DNA of 64,000 nucleotides, taken from NCBI RefSeq assembly GCF_000745485.1, contig NZ_JQJK01000009.1:496001-560000 (forward strand), given 5' to 3'. Shown here in pieces: positions 17,701-26,624 of this stretch. Source of the DNA: Methanobacterium veterum. GTDB lineage: Archaea; Methanobacteriota; Methanobacteria; Methanobacteriales; Methanobacteriaceae. Under the pieces are notes generated by a model, which searched no databases, was not told the DNA's origin, and worked only from the letters and a program-made list of their open reading frames with translations. The position numbers and the translations under genes are program-made. Position 1 is the first letter of the stretch. Every line of letters starts with the position of its first letter.

Positions 17701-19323
17701 TTAACTGGTCTGGTTTTCAATTCGTTTCCAGTCGTATATGTTGTTAAAGATATCTGAACCGTGGGGCTGGAGTCCTGGAGTCCCTATATCTAAATCATCT
17801 ATCATGATGTAGACATATTTGAGGGTAGCCATCCACAACCATGTGGCGTTTCCTTTTTCAGAGTATCCTGTTGTCCCATCCCATGCAGCAGCTTTCCAGT
17901 AGTTATTGCTGCTGTTGTTAAAAGTTGTCATAGCTTTTCTTAAATTTTTATCTACCTCAGAATTGTTGTAGAATATCACATTATTGTATTTACTCCACTC
18001 TCCGCTGCCTGAACGAACACTGTAGTACCTCAAATACACATCAGTGGGGTCTATGGATCCGTAACCCCAGACTATTGGGGTTGAGTATGCAAGTGCATCA
18101 ATTTCATCCCAGCTTTTACCCTCAACATTTATTTTTATACCCAGTTTTTGGGCCTGTTCAGCTACTGAAACAGCTAGTGCCTGTCTTGTCTGATCATCAG
18201 AGGGGTATACAAGGGTAAATTCTGCTTTTGTTTTATTTTTTTCCAGTATGCCGTCGTTATCAGTATCTTTCCAGCCCCCTGCATCCAGAATTTCACTTGC
18301 TCCTGTTGTATTTCCGTCTTTAAAAATAGCTGCTTTATTTCCAAATGGTAACCTGTCTACACCGGTGAATTCTTTAGATCCCTGTCCATTTAGTGCCCCG
18401 TTGATTAAGGCTTGCCTGTCAATTCCAATGTTCAGGGCTTTCCTGATTGCAGTATCGGATGTCACATTATTTCCAATGGTGTAATTATCATCAGTTTTTT
18501 CCCCTGTATCTGCCAGCATTGGGAAACTGATTCCTCGAGCGTCGATGGAATCAAGGGATATGCTCTTCATACCATTCACTGTTTGGTTTGCGTATGAATC
18601 TGGAATTTCGGCTATATCTACCTGTCCTGCCTTAGCTGCAGCAAAAGCAGCGTCTGATTTCATAAACAGAATGGTTATTTTTTTGAAGTAGGGTTTTTTA
18701 CCATAGTATTCATCGTTCCTTTCAAGTATCACCTGCTGTCCTTTGTCCCACTGTACAAGTTTATATGGGCCAGATCCTATAGGCTGCTGGCCGTAGGTTT
18801 CATTGTTGTATGCATGTTCTGGAACGATACCTAATCCCATAAGTTTATAAATGAATGTTGACTGAGGATCATTTAATTTAAACTGGACTGTGGTATTATC
18901 TAAAGCAGTAGCACTATTTAACATGGATAAATCCATTCCACTAGTGCCATTGGCTGCTTTATTAAATGTAAATGCAACATCTTTTGCTGTTAAGGGTACT
19001 CCATCTGTAAATTTAACGTCATCTCTTATTTTAACTGTCCATGTCAACCCATCGCTGCTAACAGAATAGTTTGTGGCTAAATCGTTGACCAGGGATGTGT
19101 TATCTCTTTTAAAGAGAGTACTCTGGATAAGAGGTTCTGTTGTACTTGCCCATCCATTGATAGGATCAAAACCCCCTTCTGGCTCACCACTATGGCTAAA
19201 CCCTCCAGCAACAACTAATTCGTCTGCAGCTCGGGAAGTTGAGCCAAATGACAGGGCAACTGCAAATATTACTAAAATCGCAATTACCGTGCCTATACTT
19301 AAATATAATTTATTTTTTTTAAT
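17701..19323 (-). CDS. Extracellular binding protein of the Dpp/Nik transporter, copy 2
   Basis: This is a 540-residue paralogue of the protein at 15548-17170 with the same motifs (VSSDGLTWTVKIRDDVKFTDG, QQPIGSGPYKLVQW). The only conventional start codon in frame is TTG at 19047, 92 codons into the homologous region, so it cannot be the true start. ATT at 19323 lies eight bases after GGAGG and restores a signal peptide that aligns with the paralogue (IKKN, then a hydrophobic stretch and TSRAADE). No permease gene follows directly. It probably feeds the same transporter, perhaps with a different ligand. Confidence 0.88.
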   Translation of the reverse strand: MKKNKLYLSIGTVIAILVIFAVALSFGSTSRAADELVVAGGFSHSGEPEGGFDPINGWASTTEPLIQSTLFKRDNTSLVNDLATNYSVSSDGLTWTVKIRDDVKFTDGVPLTAKDVAFTFNKAANGTSGMDLSMLNSATALDNTTVQFKLNDPQSTFIYKLMGLGIVPEHAYNNETYGQQPIGSGPYKLVQWDKGQQVILERNDEYYGKKPYFKKITILFMKSDAAFAAAKAGQVDIAEIPDSYANQTVNGMKSISLDSIDARGISFPMLADTGEKTDDNYTIGNNVTSDTAIRKALNIGIDRQALINGALNGQGSKEFTGVDRLPFGNKAAIFKDGNTTGASEILDAGGWKDTDNDGILEKNKTKAEFTLVYPSDDQTRQALAVSVAEQAQKLGIKINVEGKSWDEIDALAYSTPIVWGYGSIDPTDVYLRYYSVRSGSGEWSKYNNVIFYNNSEVDKNLRKAMTTFNNSSNNYWKAAAWDGTTGYSEKGNATWLWMATLKYVYIMIDDLDIGTPGLQPHGSDIFNNIYDWKRIENQTS

Positions 19324-19439
19324 TTTTAACGCCTCCTTACAATTAACCTAAGTTATTTGCAAAATATTTCCTCAAAAAATATTTTAAAAGTTATCAATAT
19401 GGCCGTGCTCATACTTTTATAACCTGGAACATGATCTGA

Positions 19440-19519
19440 GTAATACTATACAAATTAAACTTAAGATAAGCGAAATAAAGTAATTTTAACATAAATACTT
19501 TTCTAAAGGTGAGTATTAC
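19440..19519 (-). promoter_or_regulatory. Paired GTAATAC/GTATTAC half-sites before binding protein 2
   Basis: GTAATAC at 19440-19446 and GTATTAC at 19513-19519 repeat the 73-bp spacing found before the paralogue. The intervening sequence is also similar (TTAAGATAAGCGAAATAAAG against TTAATATAAGCTAAATAAAA). The rest of the 19324-19840 gap shows no gene. Confidence 0.45.
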
Positions 19520-19840
19520 TAAATCGGCAGGGATTTTATATGCAGTTATTAATAAAAATCGTTAACTAAATTATTATTAATTATTTAGGTTTAGTAATGA
19601 TGATAGTATTACTTCATGTAGCTTTATGTGGTGTATCTACTATAGAAACGTTATTTGGGGATATAACAATAAAAAAGAGTAAAAAACTTAAATTATTCTG
19701 CAAATCATGGCCTGTTTTATTAGTTATGTACATTGGAAACTATTTAAACTGTTTAAAAAGTTAAAAATAAAATATTGTAAATTAAAATGAGGTTTGTCTT
19801 GAAAAACAAGGGTTATTATAAAAAATATAAAAGTGTTTAT

Positions 19841-20890
19841 TTAATCAATTAGACCACATAAAAAGAGGTCATCAAAGAAGGGACACTTTCCCCTGCACCC
19901 CGAAGCTTTTTCGCATTCATCACAGCTTGATTTGCAGCTGCTATCTATGTAATCCCTGTAATCTGAAAACTTACTTTCCCATATCTCTTCAAAACCGAAC
20001 TGTTTCAAATTGTAGTGGTAGCTGCTGTCGTTGCAGAAGGAACAAGGAGTCACATCAAGGTTTTCATCAATATAAACCGAAAAAAACCCGCACTCGCAGC
20101 TGTCTATCAGGTCAACATTTACGCCGGTGGCTTTCATCAGGACTGGAACAAAACAGGCATCAAAACCTATTTTCACACCGGTAACTGGATTATCTACAAG
20201 ATCGAGGAACGATTTTAGTGGGCCTGCAGATTTTATGTTCCCGTCGTTTTCAGCCCGTCCAGTGGGTTTGTAGGTTAGGAATATGACTGAATTGAAATCT
20301 TTGATGTATTCATCGTATTTCCCATTTAAAAGGTCCACGGCGTCATTTATGGTGGTCTCTGAGATCACATAGTGGATATTTGCAAGGATGCCGTTATCTT
20401 TTAAGCAAGACCCAATTTCTGAAAGCTCTTCAGTGGTCAGGTCCCTGTAGGGGTCCCATGATATGGCCACTGCCCCGCAGTAATTCCTGGTGGCTTCCAT
20501 GTTTTCTGGATTGAAAAACTTGCCGCTTGTGGTGTAATTTGGTATTATTCCAAATTTTTCCCTTGTTATCCTGATTATTTCTGTAAAATCTGGATGGAGG
20601 AGGGGTTCTCCACCACCAAGTGCAACTTGAAAGATACTGCCGTATTTTTCGCTTTTAAGCTCCTGAAGGGCAAAGCAGTAATCTTCAAGGGACATGAACT
20701 TGCCTTCTTCACTGCTTTTCCTGTAACAGTAACTGCATCTGTTTGTACAGTAGTTGGATATTGATATGTCCGCAAGTTCTGGCCAGGGTGCCATTTGAGG
20801 GTCTTCAGAAAAGTCTGCACCCCACCTGAAGGTAATTCCAGTTTCAGGAATTCCAACGAAGTTATATCCTTCAAAGTGTTTCCTTATCAT
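19841..20890 (-). CDS. Radical SAM/SPASM-domain protein
   Basis: The 349-residue protein has the radical SAM cluster motif CTNRCSYC near residue 48 and a GGGEPLLHPDF motif. A C-terminal cysteine-rich SPASM-like region holds CECG, CSFC, CKSSCDEC and CRGKC, which would bind auxiliary [4Fe-4S] clusters. Such enzymes usually modify peptides or proteins. Its ATG directly abuts the TAG of the small upstream gene (20891-21313), so the two are tightly coupled and the upstream product is the obvious candidate substrate or partner. The actual reaction is unknown. Confidence 0.85.
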   Translation of the reverse strand: MIRKHFEGYNFVGIPETGITFRWGADFSEDPQMAPWPELADISISNYCTNRCSYCYRKSSEEGKFMSLEDYCFALQELKSEKYGSIFQVALGGGEPLLHPDFTEIIRITREKFGIIPNYTTSGKFFNPENMEATRNYCGAVAISWDPYRDLTTEELSEIGSCLKDNGILANIHYVISETTINDAVDLLNGKYDEYIKDFNSVIFLTYKPTGRAENDGNIKSAGPLKSFLDLVDNPVTGVKIGFDACFVPVLMKATGVNVDLIDSCECGFFSVYIDENLDVTPCSFCNDSSYHYNLKQFGFEEIWESKFSDYRDYIDSSCKSSCDECEKASGCRGKCPFFDDLFLCGLID

Positions 20891-21313
20891 CTAAAGATCT
20901 CTCGCATCCTCTTCGCAGTCGCATTTTGGATCGGTTGTCTGGGTAGCCCCAACACCGTAGAGGTCCTGGCTTTGACCTTTGACAACTATCCAGTTTATAA
21001 TATCCCATAGTTCTTCATTGGAAAGCTTGCTGAAATCGGTTCTTGAGATTTCATCAGGATTTATACTGTCATCTAAAAAGACAGATTTTCCAATGTTGAA
21101 TTTTTTCACGGTGAAGTAGTATTCTTCATCGTTTATTCTTGTTGTATGGCCTGTTTTTTTCAGTTCATCCTTTACGAATGTCAGTAGCTGTACAAGTCCA
21201 ATTTTGTCTGTTTTTTTAAAGTGGTTTAAGTTGGCATCTATGATGTCTTCTTTTGCAGTTAAAATAAAGCTTGTTGAACTGCTGTTTGTTACGAAATCAC
21301 ATCTTATTTTCAA
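20891..21313 (-). CDS. Small protein with conserved FVTNSSSTSF N-terminus
   Basis: The 140-residue product starts at TTG, eight bases after GGAGG. It begins MKIRCDFVTNSSSTSFI, a motif I remember from uncharacterised bacterial and archaeal proteins but cannot name. The body is charged and has no membrane segment. The C-terminus is CDCEEDARDL. It is immediately followed by the radical SAM/SPASM gene with no gap. It could be a substrate of that enzyme, for example through the serine/threonine-rich or cysteine segments, or a scaffold for it. Both are inference. Confidence 0.7.
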   Translation of the reverse strand: MKIRCDFVTNSSSTSFILTAKEDIIDANLNHFKKTDKIGLVQLLTFVKDELKKTGHTTRINDEEYYFTVKKFNIGKSVFLDDSINPDEISRTDFSKLSNEELWDIINWIVVKGQSQDLYGVGATQTTDPKCDCEEDARDL

Positions 21314-21383
21314 AAATAACGCCTCCGGTTATCATATTGTTTTTTAGTTATTATGTTTTTTTTAATCTATTTTTTCCACCACA

Positions 21384-22190
21384 TCAGCGACCACACCGGT
21401 TGCTGTCTGGCACTTCAAGCATCCCATTTTCAAGCCTTATCAATGTTTTGTCTAGATAAGCCCTTGCTTTTTTTTCTTCTTTTTCACTTAAAGGGCCAAG
21501 GCTAATTCTGCAGCTTTCCATGGCCTCATCGAGATCGCTGTAGATCAGGCGGCTGTGGCACTCCAAGTGTTCGACGTTGGCACGTATGCCCATCTGTTGC
21601 AAAATATTGTAGAAGTATACATGGTCTGGAGTGTTCCTGTATGGTCTGCCGAGAACTGCAGGGACTCCTTTACAGTGACTATGTTCCCCACCGCCCCAAA
21701 CAGTGATATACACATATCTGGATGCTGCGCTGTCAATCTTCTCAATGGCGCTTTGAATATCCGGCTCCCTCCCCACGGATCGGGATGCGACCACGACATC
21801 ATGGGGTTCAATATCATCTCCCACCACGATATCGGTCCATGAGCGGTGCATGTATGTTATATTGGAGATGTGTTCTTTTTGAGCATCTTCCCTTAATATT
21901 TTTAGCATTTCACCTGAAATATCTAGTGCAGTAACCCTGGCGGCTTTTTTTGCTGCGGGTATTGACACTGCACCTGCGCCGCAGCCGATATCAAGCAGGG
22001 ACCATTCTGGCTTTAATTTCACTCGCTGCATCAGTTTCAGGGGGTAGTCATCTACTTCCATCCATCGTTTAAACTGTGCAGCTGTTCTGTTCCATCGGGC
22101 TTCTATTACGCCTTCATTTTGGGAATGGTTGGTTTCATGCTTCTGTATTTCTTTCCACATCTGGTTCCAGTCAATATCTTCCAGTTTAAT
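21384..22190 (-). CDS. SAM-dependent methyltransferase with 3' frameshift
   Basis: Motif I is LLDIGCGAGAVSIPA and the beta-2 end is TALDISGEM; it is a close paralogue of the proteins at 25652 and 29676. The frame ends in an unusual PDSNRCGR at 21384, but a frame one base away reads QQPVWSLMWWKK and stops at 21367, matching the WWKK ends of the paralogues. One base is therefore missing near 21406. The conserved DWNQMW segment lies upstream of the first ATG (22160). The GGAGGAG site points to ATT at 22190 as the start. Confidence 0.8.
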   Translation of the reverse strand: MKLEDIDWNQMWKEIQKHETNHSQNEGVIEARWNRTAAQFKRWMEVDDYPLKLMQRVKLKPEWSLLDIGCGAGAVSIPAAKKAARVTALDISGEMLKILREDAQKEHISNITYMHRSWTDIVVGDDIEPHDVVVASRSVGREPDIQSAIEKIDSAASRYVYITVWGGGEHSHCKGVPAVLGRPYRNTPDHVYFYNILQQMGIRANVEHLECHSRLIYSDLDEAMESCRISLGPLSEKEEKKARAYLDKTLIRLENGMLEVPDSNRCGR

Positions 22191-22256
22191 CAGTATCTCC
22201 TCCTGAAAGTTATATGTTATAAGTGAATTTCTAATTGATTTTCACATTTTTTTAGT

Positions 22257-22406
22257 TTAAATGATCCCATCTTGCGGGTCGCGCTGTTTTTTATTTTCTC
22301 TTAAATGATTTTTGTGTGGTTTTGGTGCAGTGCAGCATTCACAGGTACAGTTTATATCATGTGTGCAGTGACAGTAGCTACAACTGCAGTGATTTTTTTT
22401 ATCCAT
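22257..22406 (-). CDS. 49-residue cysteine-rich metallothionein-like protein
   Basis: An ATG at 22406 lies eight bases after AGGAGC and opens a 49-codon frame. Residues 7-25 contain eight cysteines in the pattern CxCxxCxC-x5-CxCxCC with two interspersed histidines. The C-terminal half is basic and histidine-containing. The pattern is that of a small metal-thiolate protein. The gene lies between an FmdE-family gene and a methyltransferase, in line with a metal storage or delivery role (inference). I do not recognise a named family. Confidence 0.65.
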   Translation of the reverse strand: MDKKNHCSCSYCHCTHDINCTCECCTAPKPHKNHLRENKKQRDPQDGII

Positions 22407-22445
22407 TTAATTTTGCTCCTTTTAAAATTAAAACTGTAGTTCAGG

Positions 22446-23078
22446 CTACAATTCAAATAATTCTTTCAACAAATTTTCTTTACATGCACACGACCTGCAA
22501 ATGATTTTACCGCCCAGTAAAAGCTCTTTACCATCCATCACATGTTCGTTGCAAATTTCACATGTCGCTATGTGTTTTGGAAAGCCCGGAATATCATTTT
22601 CAGGTACTTCAAACTGAATTTCTTCCAGTACTAAAAGTTCTTCTTCGGGTAATCCTGATACAATTTCCACCCCTTCTTCCATATCTTCAGGAGTAGGTGA
22701 TGGTTCGCACTTGCCATTTCCTTTAAAAAGGTTTTCAGCCCATTTCCAGAAACCATGACTTGATTTACATGTGTCATCTTTGGCTGAGGCCCTGATGGCT
22801 TTTCCACTACTCGTGTTGATAAAGGTCGCTACAAATTTACCATGGTCGTTGTATTTCAAATTTCTATGTCCGAGGGTGCATCCCGTTACGGCCTGCACGC
22901 CGTCTGTCATACAGCGGTCTACTTCAACGTATACTATAAGATCCTTATTCTGTTTTGCAGGATCCATGCCGAGTTCTCTCATTGCAGCCATACTCATTCT
23001 AATCCCCATGACTACACCTGCACAGACTCCTCCATGCAGTTTTTTAGCTTTTTCAAGAAACGTTGTGTATTCATCCAT
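22446..23078 (-). CDS. FmdE-family protein with C-terminal zinc ribbon
   Basis: This 210-residue member keeps the family cysteine in LHGGVCAGVVMGIRM and the VDRCMTDGVQAVTGCTLGHRN segment, which the paralogue at 9618 has partly lost. The C-terminal ribbon has CEIC and CRSC. The start is ATG 23078 after GTGAT; a GTG nine bases earlier lies in the ribosome site. It has the best copy of the 24-bp element in its promoter. It may be first in an operon with the cysteine-rich protein and the methyltransferase. Confidence 0.87.
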   Translation of the reverse strand: MDEYTTFLEKAKKLHGGVCAGVVMGIRMSMAAMRELGMDPAKQNKDLIVYVEVDRCMTDGVQAVTGCTLGHRNLKYNDHGKFVATFINTSSGKAIRASAKDDTCKSSHGFWKWAENLFKGNGKCEPSPTPEDMEEGVEIVSGLPEEELLVLEEIQFEVPENDIPGFPKHIATCEICNEHVMDGKELLLGGKIICRSCACKENLLKELFEL

Positions 23079-23104
23079 TTTTATCACTGATGATCATTAA
23101 TCTA

Positions 23105-23128
23105 CGAAATGTATATATAAACGTATCG
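23105..23128 (-). promoter_or_regulatory. 24-bp element, consensus copy, before FmdE-family gene
   Basis: The arms CGAAATG and CGTATCG flank TATATATAAA. The arms are inverted relatives (CGAwAyG and CrTwTCG) around a TATA box 27 bp before the start at 23078. A bound factor would block TBP. Confidence 0.65.
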
Positions 23129-23169
23129 ATTGAACATGCTGAATTAAGATGGATTTCTGCATAAAAATT

Positions 23170-23190
23170 GAACAGGATAAATTCCTGTTC
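23170..23190 (-). terminator. Hairpin after FecCD-type binding protein gene
   Basis: GAACAGGA and TCCTGTTC form an 8-bp stem with a 5-base loop, followed on the minus strand by AATTTTTAT. It closes the transcription unit of the binding protein at 23222-24304. Confidence 0.6.
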
Positions 23191-23221
23191 CTAAATTTCA
23201 AAGGTTTTAGGCAGGTATGTT

Positions 23222-24304
23222 TTAAATTGTCTGGTTGTTCAGTATGTTTTTCACATCGCTGTCTGTCAGGTTTACGTGGTAGAAATCTGAGTAAAATTCT
23301 TTAGTGAGTTTGGTCATGTTCAAGTTCTGGAATTTGTCGGGGTAAATTACTTTGGCAGTCCATGGTATCCCAATAATTGTGTTAACTGCTGGAGGATGGT
23401 CAAACCAGCTGAAAGGCGCATTTGGTGCCAGATAAACCCTGTGATTTTTTACTGCTGGAACTTCCTGCCATGAGGAATTGGAATAGACGCTGTTGTAGAA
23501 CTGAGAGTTTTCAGTTATTATAACATCTGGGTTCCAGTTTAAAACCTGTTCCATGGATACCTGCGTCATACCTCCGCTTTTAAGGTTTGCAGGGACAGTA
23601 GCAACGTTAATTCCTCCACAAAGGTCTATTAAATGGCCGTGCATTGAGCCTGATGGGTCTGTCTGCAGTCCTGCTGTTCCTTCAGCGTAGTAAACCCTGA
23701 CTTTCTGGTCTTGAGGTATGGTTGAAACTGTGCTGTTGACGGTTTGTGTCATGTTGTTGTAGAATGATATAAGTTTGTCTGCCTGTTCTTCTTCTCCAAG
23801 CAGCTGCCCTAGGAACTTAATGGAAGGAGCATACTGTGTTACGTTTGTGGTGTCCTGCACACCTACAACAGGAATGCTGCCCATATTTTTCTGCCGTTCA
23901 GTTATAGTGGAGTTTGGATCTCCCTGAATATTATAGCCCTCAAGCACAACATCGGGGTTCATTGATATGAATGTTTCGTAGTTACCTGTATTTTGACCGA
24001 ACCAGCCACCTATTGTAGGTAGATTCTGGTATTTTGAAGGTATGTATTTCTTTGCTGAGTCTGTGAGGTTAAAGTTCCAGCCTCCTAGTTTATCTGGAGC
24101 CAGCATATAGACTGTTGTGGTTGTTGTTGGGGATGTAGATAAAACCATATTGATTTCACCAGGTACATGGACGGTTCTTCCCAGCATATCTGTGATAGTG
24201 GTATTTCCTGTGCCAGGAATTGCATTTGCATAATTCATGTACCCTGCTACCACTGCTATAACTGCAATAACGGCCACTACAGCCACTATAATCTTTTTAT
24301 CCAT
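23222..24304 (-). CDS. FecCD-type ABC transporter binding protein, copy 1
   Basis: The 360-residue protein begins with a signal anchor (IIVAVVAVIAVIAVVAGY) and contains the type III binding-protein (BtuF/FhuD/MolA) motifs TDMLGRTVHVPG, DKLGGW, NPDVVLEG and NPDVIITE. The class carries iron chelates, corrinoids, haem or molybdate. The ligand cannot be read here. It is a close paralogue of the protein at 28567. It has no adjacent permease and probably shares the one at 27404. GGTGA precedes the ATG start. Confidence 0.88.
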   Translation of the reverse strand: MDKKIIVAVVAVIAVIAVVAGYMNYANAIPGTGNTTITDMLGRTVHVPGEINMVLSTSPTTTTTVYMLAPDKLGGWNFNLTDSAKKYIPSKYQNLPTIGGWFGQNTGNYETFISMNPDVVLEGYNIQGDPNSTITERQKNMGSIPVVGVQDTTNVTQYAPSIKFLGQLLGEEEQADKLISFYNNMTQTVNSTVSTIPQDQKVRVYYAEGTAGLQTDPSGSMHGHLIDLCGGINVATVPANLKSGGMTQVSMEQVLNWNPDVIITENSQFYNSVYSNSSWQEVPAVKNHRVYLAPNAPFSWFDHPPAVNTIIGIPWTAKVIYPDKFQNLNMTKLTKEFYSDFYHVNLTDSDVKNILNNQTI

Positions 24305-24566
24305 TTAATTCACCTAATTTTAATTGTTAAATCTCTATTTGAAACATTATTGCATAAAATTTGTTTTTTTGTATATTTCGCTTTTAAATTCTTGTTTTAA
24401 GTAATATGTGTTGTATTATGTCCCCTTTAATGTCTATGTGCCTCCGTAATTTTTAATAGACACGTTTAGCTTTACATATCGCTTTAAATAAGCCATGACA
24501 ACGTGCTATAAATTTAAATTAAAAGTAAAAGGATGCTAAATCCAGCTATAAATTAATAGAGCAATA

Positions 24567-25568
24567 TCATGATCTTCTTACCTTTACGAGCTCGCCTACA
24601 ATACTAACTGCAATTTCTTGAGGTGTTTCTGCATTAATGGAAAGTCCAATAGGGGAATAAACATTATCAACAGCTTCAGGGTCAAGTCCAATCTCTTTCA
24701 TATGCTCGAGAACCATTTTCACTTTCCTTCTGCTCCCGATCATGCCCACATATTTGGTGTCTTTTTTCAGGGATTCTATAAGCACATCTCTGTCGAATTG
24801 ATGTCCCCTTGTAACGATTACCACGTATTCACTTCCCGTGAAGTTTAAATGGTTGAAAACATCGTAAAATGACTCAACAAGGACTTCATCAGCATCAGGG
24901 AACCTCTCTTCATTTGCAAATTCCTCGCGGTCATCGATGATAACAACATAGAATCCTACCATCTTGGCAACTTTGGAGATGAACTGTGAAACATGCCCTG
25001 CACCAAAAACATAAAGAGGCGGCGCAATATGGAGTGATTCAATGATTGTCCCCTCTTTGAAGTGGAGATCTGTGTCATGGATATGTTTTAAGAAGGCTTT
25101 TTTATCCTCTTCGGATATATCATCTCCACTTATTTCTGCATTTTCTTCTACAGCTGTCTTAAGATATTTTTCTCCGTTGAATTGTGTTACAAGGACTCCA
25201 TTTAACCCCATTCTTTTTAACTCTCCAAGGCGGCTGTAAAGTTTAAGATTTTTTTCATGCACTGGTTCTAAAAAAACATCTACGTCTCCACCGCAGATCA
25301 TGCCGTCAGATGCCACTTCTTCACTGTCCATCCTTATGTGGATCATTTCAGGTTTTCCTGTTCCCAGTGTGGACATGGCCTGTTTATACACAATGTGTTC
25401 AAGATTACCCCCGCCAATGGTTCCATAAATTTTACCGTCTTCTCCGACAAACATTTTAGCACCTACATCTCGTGGAGCAGACCCATTTCTTGATATAACA
25501 GTTGCAATAGCTCCTATCTTGCCATTTTTTAGATAGTCTTCTACAATTTCGTACATGTTCATATTCAT
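24567..25568 (-). CDS. XdhC/CoxI-family molybdoenzyme maturation factor
   Basis: The 333-residue protein has the XdhC layout: an N-terminal domain with SAPRDVGAKM and GTIGGGNLE, a CGGD motif, and a C-terminal Rossmann domain (YVFGAGHVSQF, VVIIDDREEFAN, PIGLSINAETPQEIAVSI). In bacteria XdhC binds and helps sulfurate or deliver molybdenum cofactor to xanthine dehydrogenase. No xanthine dehydrogenase gene is in the window, so the client is unknown. It supports a molybdenum or tungsten theme together with ModE and molbindin at 32-33.5 kb. Confidence 0.88.
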   Translation of the reverse strand: MNMNMYEIVEDYLKNGKIGAIATVISRNGSAPRDVGAKMFVGEDGKIYGTIGGGNLEHIVYKQAMSTLGTGKPEMIHIRMDSEEVASDGMICGGDVDVFLEPVHEKNLKLYSRLGELKRMGLNGVLVTQFNGEKYLKTAVEENAEISGDDISEEDKKAFLKHIHDTDLHFKEGTIIESLHIAPPLYVFGAGHVSQFISKVAKMVGFYVVIIDDREEFANEERFPDADEVLVESFYDVFNHLNFTGSEYVVIVTRGHQFDRDVLIESLKKDTKYVGMIGSRRKVKMVLEHMKEIGLDPEAVDNVYSPIGLSINAETPQEIAVSIVGELVKVRRS

Positions 25569-25651
25569 TGTTATCCCCGTGGATTTTTAATTAATAAACG
25601 TAATTTACGATATTTGGCTTTTATGTCTCTATAATTCAATTATTAACTATT

Positions 25652-26497
25652 CTATTCCTTTTTCCACCAGATTAATGCCCAATCAGGCTTATTATGTGGG
25701 AATTTAAACTTGGAATCATGTATTTTAACCATTTTTTCAGCCAGATATTCCCTTAAAATATCTTCCTCCGTTTGGTTCAGGTTTACCATTTTCCACCTGA
25801 AGGTTTCTATCGCTTCATCAACGCTGGAATAATAACTGCTGTTGTCGTACTTTAAAATTTCGATATTTGCATAAATTCCCAGCTCATAGAGCATGTTATA
25901 TGCATATATATAAGTTGGATGTTGGTGAAATTCTCTTCCTATGATTTTTGATATTTCATTTTGAAATTTTACATTATTAGCGCCCCATAATGTGATATAA
26001 ACGTATTTTTTAGCAATTTCATTGATTTCTTCAAGTATCTGTTTGATGTTATAAACTCCGTTTAGAGACCGCGACGCTACAACCACATCGTGGGGCTCTA
26101 TATCCTTGTTTAACAGCACATCTTCCAGCCGCCTGTTAAGAGGGTTAATATTATTTAATCCATTTTCAAAAGCGTCTTTTTCCAGTAAATGGAGCATTTT
26201 TTTTGAAATGTCCACACATGTGACCTTTTTTGCTTTCCTGGCAAGGGGTATGGTTATATTACCGCTGCCGCACCCTATATCCAGTACGGTGTCCTCAGGT
26301 TCTAATTTTATTTTCTCCAAAAGCCTTCTGGAATAGTCATTTTTTCCCTTATTTTTTTTAAATTTGGGTGCTACATTATCCCATGATCTGGAGTTTTTTT
26401 TAGGTAATTTTCCAAGGGCATCGTTCCACAATTCGTTCCAGTCATATTTTACAATTTTTTCATTGTTAGGGTCTATTTTGATCACCTGATCCTGCAA
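25652..26497 (-). CDS. SAM-dependent methyltransferase
   Basis: The protein has motif I VLDIGCGSGNITIPLA, TCVDISKKM and the PHDVVVASRSLNG segment shared with the paralogues at 21384 and 29676, and ends WWKKE. The listed start is TTG 26497, but it has no ribosome site. A strong AGGTGATC begins 14 bases downstream and would serve the ATA codon at 26476, which aligns with a similarly placed ATA in the paralogue at 30518. The promoter carries a 24-bp element. The substrate is unknown. Confidence 0.85.
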   Translation of the reverse strand: MQDQVIKIDPNNEKIVKYDWNELWNDALGKLPKKNSRSWDNVAPKFKKNKGKNDYSRRLLEKIKLEPEDTVLDIGCGSGNITIPLARKAKKVTCVDISKKMLHLLEKDAFENGLNNINPLNRRLEDVLLNKDIEPHDVVVASRSLNGVYNIKQILEEINEIAKKYVYITLWGANNVKFQNEISKIIGREFHQHPTYIYAYNMLYELGIYANIEILKYDNSSYYSSVDEAIETFRWKMVNLNQTEEDILREYLAEKMVKIHDSKFKFPHNKPDWALIWWKKE

Positions 26498-26560
26498 ATA
26501 TTGAAGAAAATAAATAGCGAATTGAGCAGGATTGATTTTTTTGTCAATTATGAATCTGTT

Positions 26561-26584
26561 CGATATGTGTATATAAACATATCA
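26561..26584 (-). promoter_or_regulatory. 24-bp element before methyltransferase gene
   Basis: The arms CGATATG and CATATCA flank TGTATATAAA. The last base departs from consensus. It lies 64 bp before the TTG, and 85 bp before the proposed ATA start. Confidence 0.55.
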
Positions 26585-26624
26585 GTTAAACATATAAGTT
26601 TAAAAAAAAGTAACAATATTGGAG

